From: Duganella rivi
Lineage (GTDB): Bacteria; Pseudomonadota; Gammaproteobacteria; Burkholderiales; Burkholderiaceae_D
Length of the DNA: 64,000 nucleotides
Reading direction: 5' to 3'
NCBI RefSeq assembly: GCF_009857435.1
Contig: NZ_WWCK01000005.1
Span: 434,001-498,000, forward strand
Under the pieces are notes generated by a model. That model had not been told where the DNA came from. It did not search any database and was given only the letters and a program-made list of their open reading frames with translations. This document shows positions 1 to 8,402 of the stretch, piece after piece (within the stretch, counting starts at the first letter, position 1; each line of letters opens with the position of its first letter). The position numbers and the translations under genes are program-made.

Positions 1-480
1 GAATGGCGCGCCGAAGTCGTCGCCGCCGACCTGCGCAACTTGAAACCTGGCGTTACTGCTGTGGTCAAAGCCGCCAACGGCAGCGAAGTCACCGGCAAGG
101 TGCGCATGATCGCGCCAACCGTCGATCCGCAAACCCGCTCCGCGCTGGTCTACGTCGATCTGCCGCAAAACGCCGGCAGCAAGGACGCGCCATTCAAGGC
201 AGGCATGTTCGCCAGCGGCCAATTTGAACTGGGCGCCTCGTCCGCCATGACCGTGCCGCAGCAAGCCATCGTGGTGCGCGACGGCTTCAGCTTCGTATTC
301 CGCCTCAACGCCGATAAACACGTGAGCCAGATCAAAGTCCAACCGGGCCGCCGCCTGGGCGACCGCATCGAAGTGCTGGGCGGCCTGAACGCAGACACCC
401 AGATCGTGGTGCGCGGCGCCGGCTTCCTCAACGACGGCGATTTGGTCAGCGTGGTCGCCGACACGCTGGCCGCGAAATAA
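1..480 (+). CDS. RND efflux periplasmic adaptor subunit, C-terminal part (5' truncated by window)
   Basis: This is the C-terminal part of a membrane fusion protein of the HlyD/AcrA class, which bridges an inner-membrane RND pump and an outer-membrane channel. The frame is open from base 1, so the gene begins upstream of the window. About 159 residues are visible, covering the beta-barrel and membrane-proximal domains (RSALVYVDLP, FKAGMFASGQFELG, VPQQAIVVRDG) that end this family. Its stop is followed 9 bases later by the RND permease start, with an AAGGAAG ribosome site between, so the two form an operon. Substrate cannot be told from this fragment. Confidence 0.85.
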   Translation, partial: EWRAEVVAADLRNLKPGVTAVVKAANGSEVTGKVRMIAPTVDPQTRSALVYVDLPQNAGSKDAPFKAGMFASGQFELGASSAMTVPQQAIVVRDGFSFVFRLNADKHVSQIKVQPGRRLGDRIEVLGGLNADTQIVVRGAGFLNDGDLVSVVADTLAAK

Positions 481-489
481 GGAAGCACC

Positions 490-3400
490 ATGAACTTCTC
501 CGCGCTATCCATTAAAAATCCCATACCGGCGATCATGCTGTTCGTGCTGCTGTCGCTGGCGGGCTTCATGGCCTACAAAGCCAATCCGGTGCAGGACTTC
601 CCTGACATCGAACTGCCCATCGTGACCGTCACCGCCACGCTGGACGGCAGCGCGCCTGCGCAGCTGGAAACCGAAGTCTCGCGCAAAATCGAAGACTCGG
701 TCGCCACCCTGCAAGGCGTGAAAAACATCTACACCACCGTACTCGATGGCGTCTCCACCACCACCGTTGAATTCATCCTTGAGAAGAATATCTCCGATGC
801 GGTGAACGACGTGCGCGACGCCGTGGCCCGCGTTAAAGCCGACATGCCGGCCGAACTGCGCGACCCTAGCGTCACCAAGGCGTCCACCGCCGGCCGCGTG
901 GTACTGACCTTCACCGCCGCCGCAGCAGAAGGCCACGGCGAAAAACTCGACAACCAGGAAGTCAGCTGGTTCGTCGACAACACCGTCGCCAAGCGCCTGC
1001 TGGCCGTGCACGGCGTCGGCGCGGTGAAACGCGTCGGCGGCGTGTACCGCGAAATCCGCGTAGAACTCGACGACGCCCGCATGGCCGCACTGCGCGTGTC
1101 CGCGCTGGACGTGTCGCGTCAACTGCGCCAGGTGCAGAAAGAAGCACCGGGCGGACGCGGTGACGTCAGCGGCGCCGAACAATCGGTACGCACCATCGCC
1201 ACCGTAAAGACCGCAGCCGAACTGGCCGCCATCGACCTGCCGCTGCCGGACGGGCGCCGCGTGCGGCTCGACCAGGTGGCCAAGGTTACCGACACCGTCT
1301 CCGAGCCACGCGCAGTGGCACTGCAAGACGGCAAACCGGTAATCGGCTTTGAAATCTTCCGCACCAAGGGCGCCAGCGAAACCGACGTCGCCAAGGGTGC
1401 GCGCGACGCCATCGCCGAACTGCAAAAGAACAATCCCAAAGTCGTGCTGAAACAAGTTATCGACAACGCCCATCCGGTTGAAGAAAACTTCGAGGGCTCG
1501 ATGGAGCTGCTGTACGAAGGCGCTATCCTCGCTGTGCTGGTGGTGTGGTGGTTCCTGCGCGACTGGCGCGCCACGCTGGTTGCTGCCGCCGCGCTGCCGC
1601 TGTCGGTGTTGCCGGCCTTCCTTGGCATCTACCTGTTCGGCTACACGCTCAACACTGTGACCTTGCTGTCGCTGGCCCTCGTGGTCGGCGTGCTGGTGGA
1701 CGACGCCATCGTTGAAATCGAAAACATCGAGCGCCACCTGCGCATGGGTAAAACGCCGATGGAAGCGGCGATGGAAGCGGCCGACGAAATCGGCATGGCG
1801 GTCATCGCCACCACCTTCGCGCTGGTCGCCGTGTTCCTGCCGACCGCCTTCATGAGCGGCGTGGCTGGCCTGTTCTTCAAACAGTTCGGCTGGACTGCCG
1901 TAATCGCGGTGCTGGCGTCGCTGGTAGTTGCGCGCCTGCTGACACCGATGATGGCGGCCTACCTGCTGAAACCTGCCATCCACAAGGAAGAACAAGACGG
2001 CTGGCTGATGTCGCGCTACATGCGCGTGATGAAATGGTGCTTGAGCCACCGCCTCGTGACCGCATGCGCAGCGGGCGCTTTCTTCGTCTGCTCAATCATG
2101 CTCACCGGCCTGCTGCCGACCGGCTTCGTACCTGCCGCCGACCGCGCGCAAACGCAGATCAACCTCGAACTGCCGCCCGGTTCCACGCTGGCCGAAACCA
2201 GCATCGTGGCTGAACGTGCGCGCCAGGCAGCGATGGAAGTCAAACAAGTGAAGTCGGTATTCAGCTCCATCGGCGGCGGCTCCAGCGGTGACGCTTTCGC
2301 ACCGGGCGCCGCAGCCGAAGCACGCAGCGCCGTGCTGACGCTGACCACCGTGCACCGCACCGAGCGCAAAGAATCGATGGCCGACATTGAAGCCGAAATT
2401 CGCCACAAGCTGGATGCCATTCCCGGCGCCCGCTTCAAAGTCGGCCCGCCGGACAACGGCGTCAAGATGCAGCTGGTGCTGCGTTCCGAAGATCCTGAAG
2501 CGTTGAAAGAAGCGGCGCAAAAAGCCGAACGCGAACTGCGCACGCTGAAAGGCGTAGGCAACGTGCGCTCGACTGCATCGCTGGTGCGTCCAGAGATCAT
2601 CGTCAAGCCGGACTTCGCCAAAGCGGCGGATCTCGGTGTAACGGCGGCCTCCATTGGCCAGACCGTACGCGTCGCCACCGCCGGCGACTACGACACCGAC
2701 CTGACCAAAATGAATCTGCCGGAACGCCAGGTACCGATCCGCGTCAAACTGCCGGACGCCGTGCGCGCCGACCTGGACGCCATCGGCCGCCTGACCGTGC
2801 CGGGCAAAAACGGCCCGGTACTGCTGGCCACTGTGGCCGACATCACGATGGAAAGCGGCCCGGCGCAGATCAACCGCTTGAACCGCAGCCGCAACGTCAC
2901 GCTGGAAGTAGAACTGGGCAAGCGCGCGCTGGGTGAAGTCAACGATGAAGCGCGCGCACTGCCGTCGCTAAAAAATCTGCCACCGTCGGTGAAGATCGCA
3001 GAACTGGGCGACACGCAGGAAATGGCCGCGCTGTTTGCCAGCTTCGGTATCGCCATGCTGATCGGCGTGTTGTGCATCTACTGCGTGCTGGTCTTGCTGT
3101 TCAAAGACTTCATGCAGCCGGCGACGATTTTGGCGGCGCTGCCGCTGTCGATAGGCGGTGCGTTCGTGGCGCTGCTGATCACGCATAGCGCGCTGTCGAT
3201 GCCATCCATGATCGGCCTGATTATGCTGATGGGGATCGTAACCAAGAACTCCATCCTGCTGGTCGACTATGCTATTCTGGCGCGCCAGGCGGGCATGGGG
3301 CGTTTCGAAGCGCTGGTCGATGCCTGCCACAAACGTAGCCGTCCGATCTTGATGACCACTATCGCGATGGGCGCGGGCATGATGCCGCTGGCCTTGGGCT

Positions 3401-3615
3401 GGGGCGCCGACCCGAGCTTCCGTTCACCGATGGCGATCACCGTGATCGGCGGTCTGATTACCTCGACGCTTTTGAGTTTGCTGGTCGTACCTGCGGTGTT
3501 CACCTATGTCGACGATCTCGAACACTGGATGAAGCGCATGCTGCGCAAGCTGCGCCGCGAACCGGCAGCCAAACAAGGAGACCTGCATGAAGTACGAAAT
3601 AAAAGAACTGCCTGA
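490..3615 (+). CDS. RND efflux permease, HAE1 (AcrB/MexB-like) family
   Basis: Inner-membrane proton/drug antiporter of the resistance-nodulation-division superfamily. At 1041 residues it has the usual length for the family. The sequence shows the N-terminal transmembrane helix, two large periplasmic domains and the typical central helices. The paired aspartates of the proton relay are present in VGVLVDDAIVEIENIE, and the partner lysine in GIVTKNSILLVD, so the pump should be active. It follows its adaptor gene and overlaps the next gene by 29 bases. No outer-membrane factor is encoded on this strand; the NodT-type channel that converges on it could serve, but that is inference. Substrate unknown. 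Confidence 0.93.
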   Translation: MNFSALSIKNPIPAIMLFVLLSLAGFMAYKANPVQDFPDIELPIVTVTATLDGSAPAQLETEVSRKIEDSVATLQGVKNIYTTVLDGVSTTTVEFILEKNISDAVNDVRDAVARVKADMPAELRDPSVTKASTAGRVVLTFTAAAAEGHGEKLDNQEVSWFVDNTVAKRLLAVHGVGAVKRVGGVYREIRVELDDARMAALRVSALDVSRQLRQVQKEAPGGRGDVSGAEQSVRTIATVKTAAELAAIDLPLPDGRRVRLDQVAKVTDTVSEPRAVALQDGKPVIGFEIFRTKGASETDVAKGARDAIAELQKNNPKVVLKQVIDNAHPVEENFEGSMELLYEGAILAVLVVWWFLRDWRATLVAAAALPLSVLPAFLGIYLFGYTLNTVTLLSLALVVGVLVDDAIVEIENIERHLRMGKTPMEAAMEAADEIGMAVIATTFALVAVFLPTAFMSGVAGLFFKQFGWTAVIAVLASLVVARLLTPMMAAYLLKPAIHKEEQDGWLMSRYMRVMKWCLSHRLVTACAAGAFFVCSIMLTGLLPTGFVPAADRAQTQINLELPPGSTLAETSIVAERARQAAMEVKQVKSVFSSIGGGSSGDAFAPGAAAEARSAVLTLTTVHRTERKESMADIEAEIRHKLDAIPGARFKVGPPDNGVKMQLVLRSEDPEALKEAAQKAERELRTLKGVGNVRSTASLVRPEIIVKPDFAKAADLGVTAASIGQTVRVATAGDYDTDLTKMNLPERQVPIRVKLPDAVRADLDAIGRLTVPGKNGPVLLATVADITMESGPAQINRLNRSRNVTLEVELGKRALGEVNDEARALPSLKNLPPSVKIAELGDTQEMAALFASFGIAMLIGVLCIYCVLVLLFKDFMQPATILAALPLSIGGAFVALLITHSALSMPSMIGLIMLMGIVTKNSILLVDYAILARQAGMGRFEALVDACHKRSRPILMTTIAMGAGMMPLALGWGADPSFRSPMAITVIGGLITSTLLSLLVVPAVFTYVDDLEHWMKRMLRKLRREPAAKQGDLHEVRNKRTA

Positions 3616-4045
3616 AGTACGCGTAGCCTACCTGCGCTACAAGGGCCCGTTCGGCGCCGCCATCGGCGAATTCTGGAAAGAGGTGTTCACGCCGTGGCAA
3701 AAGGCTTACGGCTTGGTGGGCAAGGTGACTTACGGCGTGGCGCAGGATGATCCAAGCACCACGCCAGCCAGCGAGTGCCGCTACGACGCTTGCGTGGAAG
3801 TGTCGGCCGAATATCCAATCAAGCCGCCGGCGCAGGAAGGCCGCATTCCAGCCGGCCGCTACGCCGTCTACCAGTTCAAAGGCACGGGCGCGGAAGTGCC
3901 GGCGGCGTGGGGCGAATTCTTCGGCCAGCTGCACGCCGAAGGCAAAGCCGATGCGGGCGTGTGCTACGAACGCTATCCGGCCGACTACGCGATGGATCCG
4001 GCCACCGGCATCTTCGAATCGGAACTCTGCATTCCGGTCAAATAA
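3587..4045 (+). CDS. GyrI-like / AraC effector-binding domain protein
   Basis: A 152-residue stand-alone small-molecule-binding protein of the GyrI-like (SbmC/AraE_bind) type, related to the effector domains of multidrug regulators. The family pattern is visible at the N-terminus (ELPEVRVAYLRYKGPFG) and near the end (CYERYPADYAMDPATG). It starts inside the end of the RND permease gene, with AAGGAG at 3575-3580, so it is translated from the same message. Such proteins have been linked to drug binding or hydrolysis and to gyrase protection; here a role in handling the pump's substrate is a guess from position only. Confidence 0.75.
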   Translation: MKYEIKELPEVRVAYLRYKGPFGAAIGEFWKEVFTPWQKAYGLVGKVTYGVAQDDPSTTPASECRYDACVEVSAEYPIKPPAQEGRIPAGRYAVYQFKGTGAEVPAAWGEFFGQLHAEGKADAGVCYERYPADYAMDPATGIFESELCIPVK

Positions 4046-4048
4046 AAT

Positions 4049-4108
4049 CCGGGGTCAGTTCTGCCAATCGCACACGAGCTCATGTACCAATGGCAGAACT
4101 GACCCCGG
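4049..4108. repeat. Perfect 18-bp inverted repeat between convergent genes
   Basis: Arms at 4049-4066 and 4091-4108 match perfectly as an inverted repeat (arm CCGGGGTCAGTTCTGCCA) around a 24-base loop. It fills the whole gap between the stop codons of the convergent GyrI-like and NodT genes, so its hairpin could end transcription from both sides, although there is no T-run. The GGGGTCAG core is shared with the palindrome at 37524-37553, which suggests a dispersed REP-like family. Confidence 0.75.
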
Positions 4109-4109
4109 T

Positions 4110-5495
4110 TTAGGGTTTCGTCCAGCCGCCACCCATGACGCGGTACAGGTCGACTGAAGCGACCAGTATCCGCGTTTTCAATTGCAAGCGCCCGACGTCG
4201 GCTGTGAACAGCGTGCGTTGGGCGTCCAGTTCTTCCAGATACGAAGCGTAGCCGTTGCTGTAGCGGTTGTGCGCAATGCGCAGGGTTTCGGCTGCGGTGG
4301 CGCGGCGCGCGTCGTTCTGGATGGCTTGTTCTCTCAATCGCACGATGGCGCCCAGGCTGTTGTCGGTTTCCGCAAACGCGGTGCGCACTGCGTTCTCATA
4401 CGCATAGATGGTTTGGTCGCGCTGCGCAGCGACGGCGTCGGTTTGATGCTGTACGCGGTCGCCTTCAAACACCGGGGCGGCTACTGCGCCGGTCAAGCGC
4501 CACAAGGCGGTTGGCGCATTCACGAAATCATGCCACTTCAAATTTTGTATGCCGCCTACTGCTGTCAGTTTGAAGGACGGCAGTAGCTGGTCGCGCGTCG
4601 CTTGCAGGTTGGCGTTGATGGCGATGAGGTTGTATTCGGCGCGCGCGATGTCGGGTCGGCGGCGCAGTAGTTCGGACGGCAGGCCTGCGGGTACTGCCGG
4701 CGCTTCCAGTTGCGCCAGTTCGACGCCGCGCGCGATCGGGCCAGGATTGCCGCCGGTGAGGATAGACAGCGCGTTTTCCTGTTCAAAGATGGCACGCTTC
4801 AGCTGCGGTATTTGTTCGGCGGTAGTTTGGTATTCGGCTTGCGCTTGCAGCCATTCCAGCCGCGAGCTATAGCCGACATCGAACTGCTTCTTCGCCAGGT
4901 CGCGCGAGTCTTCGCGCAGTTTGAGCGTGGCTTCGGTCAGTGCCAGTTGCGCATCGAGTCCGCGCAGATTGAGGTAGCCGGAGGCCACGGTGGCGGCAAT
5001 CGACAATGCGGCGGCATCGGCGTTGGCTTGCTCCGCCTGATAGGTGGCGGTGGCGGCGTCGGTCAGCGCGGCGAGGCGGCCCCACACGTCGACTTCATAA
5101 CTGGCCTGGAATTCGGCCTGGTAGACATTGGTCACATAAGGTACACCGTTGTAGGCCAACTGGCGCGTGCGGGTTGGCGCGCTGTCGACGATGACGTTGG
5201 CTTTCTGGCCGGCCGCCGTCACACCGACCAAGGCGCGATACTGGGCCACGCGCGCGCGGGCGATGCGCAGGTCGCCGTTGTTTTCCAGCGCTTTGTTCAC
5301 CAGCGCGGTGAGCGCGGGATCGCCGAAGCTTTGCCACCACTCGCGCGCCACCGGCCCGCTGCCCTGCCCTTCCACCGCGCTGCGCCATGCTGCCGGCGTT
5401 TGCAGCGTGGAGGCGGGCGGCGGCGTCACCGTCGCCGCGCAGCCGGCCAGCATCAGCGCGGCTGGCACGCCGCTCAACGCCGTGCGCCACTTCAT
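4110..5495 (-). CDS. Outer membrane efflux lipoprotein, NodT family
   Basis: A 461-residue outer-membrane factor (TolC superfamily) forming the exit duct of a tripartite pump. A lipoprotein signal with lipobox LAGC ends near residue 19, followed by two repeated OEP domains rich in long helices; the family's PSELLRRRPDIARAEYNL block lies in the middle. It is the last gene of a three-gene minus-strand operon; its ATG overlaps the stop of the adaptor gene by 4 bases (ATGA). The operon is a complete EmrAB-NodT-type system. The channel might also serve the RND pump that converges on it. Confidence 0.92.
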   Translation of the reverse strand: MKWRTALSGVPAALMLAGCAATVTPPPASTLQTPAAWRSAVEGQGSGPVAREWWQSFGDPALTALVNKALENNGDLRIARARVAQYRALVGVTAAGQKANVIVDSAPTRTRQLAYNGVPYVTNVYQAEFQASYEVDVWGRLAALTDAATATYQAEQANADAAALSIAATVASGYLNLRGLDAQLALTEATLKLREDSRDLAKKQFDVGYSSRLEWLQAQAEYQTTAEQIPQLKRAIFEQENALSILTGGNPGPIARGVELAQLEAPAVPAGLPSELLRRRPDIARAEYNLIAINANLQATRDQLLPSFKLTAVGGIQNLKWHDFVNAPTALWRLTGAVAAPVFEGDRVQHQTDAVAAQRDQTIYAYENAVRTAFAETDNSLGAIVRLREQAIQNDARRATAAETLRIAHNRYSNGYASYLEELDAQRTLFTADVGRLQLKTRILVASVDLYRVMGGGWTKP

Positions 5496-6682
5496 GACTT
5501 GGCTCCGCCGGCCTGCACGGTCGGCTCGCGCACCTGCACCGAGGTGTCGATGCTGACGATGACCGACATGCCCGGCGCAAGGCGGCGCGCCTTGGCCTGC
5601 CCCTGGTCGATACGAATCCGCACCGGTATGCGCTGCGCGATCTTGACGTAGTTGCCGGTCGCATTATCCGCCGGCAGCACGCTGAATTCCGAGCCGGTGG
5701 CCGGTGAAATCCGCTCCACCACGCCGGTCAGTTGCGCGCCGTCCAGCGCATCGACCTTGAACGTAGCCGGCTGCCCAACCTGCACATTATTCATCTGCGT
5801 CTCTTTCAGATTGGCGATCACCCACAACTGCTTCGGCACCAATCCCATAAGCTGCGCGCCGGTGTTCACATACGCGCCCTTGCGCACGGTGACCTGACCG
5901 AGCTGGCCGTCTTCCGGCGCCGTGATGCGCGTGTTATCCAAGTCCACCTTGGCCGCCTTCAAAGCAGCATCCGCAGCCGCCACCGCCGCTTCCAGCGATT
6001 GCTTGTTGACCGCCACCGAGCGCACCTGCTGCTTGGCGATATCCAGACTGGCGCGCGCCTGCGCCACTGCGGCCGCAGTCTGCGCCCGCGCCGCCTTGGA
6101 CGAATCCTGCTCGCGCAAGGACAAGGAACCATCAGCCGCCAGCGCATCCACGCGCCTCAAGTCCGCCACCGAGCGCGCTGCCTGCGCTTCCGCATTCGCC
6201 AGCGTGGCTTGATTCAGCACCACGCCCGCTTCCGCCGTGCGATGCGCTTGCGCCCAATTGTCCAGCGCCGCCTTCTGCGCCGCCAGCTGCGCCACCGCCT
6301 GCTCGTAGCGCTGGCGATAAGTGCGGTCATCAATCTGCGCCAGCAAATCGCCCTGCTTCACGTATTGGAAATCCTGCACCTTTACTTCCACCACATAGCC
6401 CGGCAACTGCGTGCCGATCAACGTCACCTGTCCGCGCACCAGCGCATTTTCGGTGGAGACCACGGCGCTGCTAAACGGCGGCAGGCGCCACGCATACAGC
6501 ACAATCAACACCCCTACCAGCGCCACCAGCGAGAACAGAAGCGCCGAGATAATCTGCGCTCGCCGATCCGGCGCCGGCGCAGTAGGCGCTGCTGCCGCTA
6601 CCGCAGCTGCCGCCGCTGCCGCAGCCACCGCCGCGACGCGGCTCTCGGAAGTTGATGCATTGTCTGGCGTATTTTTATCCAT
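5492..6682 (-). CDS. HlyD-family secretion adaptor (EmrA-like)
   Basis: Periplasmic adaptor of an MFS-type tripartite pump, 396 residues. An Ala-rich cytoplasmic N-terminus (about residues 15-40) precedes one membrane helix (about 47-67), the biotinyl-lipoyl half-motifs and a long alpha-hairpin rich in Ala/Gln. The order with an MFS permease upstream and a NodT channel downstream matches EmrA-type adaptors. It starts 5 bases after the permease stop and overlaps the channel gene by 4 bases, so all three are co-translated. Confidence 0.92.
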   Translation of the reverse strand: MDKNTPDNASTSESRVAAVAAAAAAAAVAAAAPTAPAPDRRAQIISALLFSLVALVGVLIVLYAWRLPPFSSAVVSTENALVRGQVTLIGTQLPGYVVEVKVQDFQYVKQGDLLAQIDDRTYRQRYEQAVAQLAAQKAALDNWAQAHRTAEAGVVLNQATLANAEAQAARSVADLRRVDALAADGSLSLREQDSSKAARAQTAAAVAQARASLDIAKQQVRSVAVNKQSLEAAVAAADAALKAAKVDLDNTRITAPEDGQLGQVTVRKGAYVNTGAQLMGLVPKQLWVIANLKETQMNNVQVGQPATFKVDALDGAQLTGVVERISPATGSEFSVLPADNATGNYVKIAQRIPVRIRIDQGQAKARRLAPGMSVIVSIDTSVQVREPTVQAGGAKS

Positions 6683-6687
6683 ATGAT

Positions 6688-8319
6688 TCAGCGGGATCCA
6701 GAATTGTTAAGGGAGACATTGGCCATGCCGGTTTGCGCATTGTGCGCAGCCTTGGGCTGGCAGACCACGCACACAGTCCACAGATAGCGGCCCAGCAGCC
6801 ACGCCATGGTCAGCAGCGCCAGCACGGTAATGGCGAGGAATACGTCGTTGTAGGCGAGGATGTTGGCCTCGCGCGTAGCGACCGCGCCGAGCGACGCCAG
6901 GCCTTGCGATCCGCCCGATTGGATGCGCGCAGCCACTTGCGGATCGAGCAGCGTCAAATGCTCGACCAGGATGCTGGAATGGTACTTCTCGCGCCACACC
7001 TGGAAGGTACCCGTCAAGGCGGTGCCGAGCAAGCTGCCCAGCGTTTGCGTGATGCTGAACATGACCGAGAAGCTCACCAGATTATTCGGCGCCGCAATCA
7101 CCGCGCCAAAGCCGGAGACAAAGGTCGGCCCAACGAACATGGCGCCGCCAAAGCCGAGCAGGAACTGCGAGATATACAAGTCGGAAGGACGCGTTAAGTT
7201 AGTGGCGTCGGAATCCAGGTACGCGCCTAGCGCCATCACCGCCAGCGAAAAAATCAGCTGCCCAGGAATTCGCGCCGGCGTGATGTACAAGGCGCTGATC
7301 ACCATGCCAGCCACCGCGCCAAACATCACGATCCACCACAGCTCCAGCATCTGGTCATTGTTTAGACCGAGCGCCTGCAAGAAGCCCACCGTGCCGCTGG
7401 CCTCCGACTGCACCACGCGGATCAGCAGCACCGACAAGGCCAAACGCGCAATATTGGCGTTGGTGAGCCAGCGCGTATTCAGCAGCGGCCGTGCGCGATT
7501 GTGCTCAACCGCCAGCGCCGCCGTAATCAGCACAATGGCGCCGGCCAGCGAGTAGCCGAGCCAGCGCGATTCCAGCCACCATACCGTGCGCCCCAGCGCC
7601 AGCACCGCCGACAGCAGCGCCACGCCGGGCGCAAACAGGCCGAAGGTGACGAAGTCCATTTTCTCGAACGCCTTGATGCGGTCTCCCGGCGGCAGCTTCA
7701 GGAACAGCACGCAGGCCAGCGACAGCAAGGCCAAACCCAACTCAAAGAAGTACAGGCCGCGCCACTCGCCATACTCCATCAGCTCCGACGAGAACAGGCG
7801 CGCCATCGGGATCGCCAATTGCGAGAAGCCGATCCCCAGCACTACGCCCTTGAGGCGATGCTGAGCCGGGAAGGCTTGCGAGGTGTAATACAGTCCGAGC
7901 GTAGTCAGGGCCGCGCCGCTCATGCCGTGCGCCACGCGCACCGCGATGGCCGACCCCAGTCCGTGCACGAACAAGTGGGCCACCGTGGCCACCACGTACA
8001 GCACGAGGAACAATTCTGTGAACAAGCGCAAGCCGTACTGCTGGCGGAATTTAACCAGCAGGAGGTTCATGGAGACGTTGGCCATCACGTAGGCGGCCGG
8101 CAGCCACTGGATCTCGGCCGAGTACACGCCCAGCGAGCCTTGCAAGTACGGCAGATTGACCGAAACCAGCGCGTTCCCCAAGCCGCCGGTAATGGCGACG
8201 ATGAAGCCAACCACCAGGAAGGCGACGCGCTTTTCAAACGTGTGCAGTGGAGTGGACGGCGATCCCGGCAAAAGCGGGCGCTCGTGGGGCTGCCATGTTT
8301 GAGGGGCGTAAACGTCCAT
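6688..8319 (-). CDS. MFS transporter, DHA2 (EmrB-like) family
   Basis: Proton-driven multidrug exporter with about 14 membrane helices; 543 residues from the chosen start. The start ATG at 8319 (MDVYAPQTW) suits the family, since a short cytoplasmic tail then leads to the first helix (VAFLVVGFIVAITGGLGNAL). A longer form starting at 8373 adds 18 residues (561 in all) and has a weak AGAAG site upstream; neither start has a strong ribosome site. It heads an operon with the HlyD adaptor and the NodT channel. The start region overlaps the palindrome at 8345-8374, a possible operator. Confidence 0.9.
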   Translation of the reverse strand: MDVYAPQTWQPHERPLLPGSPSTPLHTFEKRVAFLVVGFIVAITGGLGNALVSVNLPYLQGSLGVYSAEIQWLPAAYVMANVSMNLLLVKFRQQYGLRLFTELFLVLYVVATVAHLFVHGLGSAIAVRVAHGMSGAALTTLGLYYTSQAFPAQHRLKGVVLGIGFSQLAIPMARLFSSELMEYGEWRGLYFFELGLALLSLACVLFLKLPPGDRIKAFEKMDFVTFGLFAPGVALLSAVLALGRTVWWLESRWLGYSLAGAIVLITAALAVEHNRARPLLNTRWLTNANIARLALSVLLIRVVQSEASGTVGFLQALGLNNDQMLELWWIVMFGAVAGMVISALYITPARIPGQLIFSLAVMALGAYLDSDATNLTRPSDLYISQFLLGFGGAMFVGPTFVSGFGAVIAAPNNLVSFSVMFSITQTLGSLLGTALTGTFQVWREKYHSSILVEHLTLLDPQVAARIQSGGSQGLASLGAVATREANILAYNDVFLAITVLALLTMAWLLGRYLWTVCVVCQPKAAHNAQTGMANVSLNNSGSR

Positions 8320-8344
8320 GCGTGAGGGAAGAGACGAAAAGCGG

Positions 8345-8374
8345 TATGGCGAGCATATCACTATGCTCGCCATA
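8345..8374. promoter_or_regulatory. 13-bp perfect palindrome upstream of EmrB-like gene
   Basis: Arms at 8345-8357 and 8362-8374 (TATGGCGAGCATA and its complement) flank a 4-base loop. It lies between the katE stop and the MFS start, 26 bases ahead of the preferred ATG. Its size and symmetry suit a dimeric repressor of the pump operon (TetR or MarR type), but no regulator gene adjoins it. As RNA it could also form a hairpin after katE, followed by a moderately U-rich stretch. Confidence 0.5.
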
Positions 8375-8402
8375 GTTGAACACTTCTATTGCATAGGCGT
8401 TT

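Noticed and set aside
505..2049. 514-codon minus-strand frame opposite the RND permease
   Set aside because: Antisense shadow; the plus strand holds an intact permease with catalytic residues.
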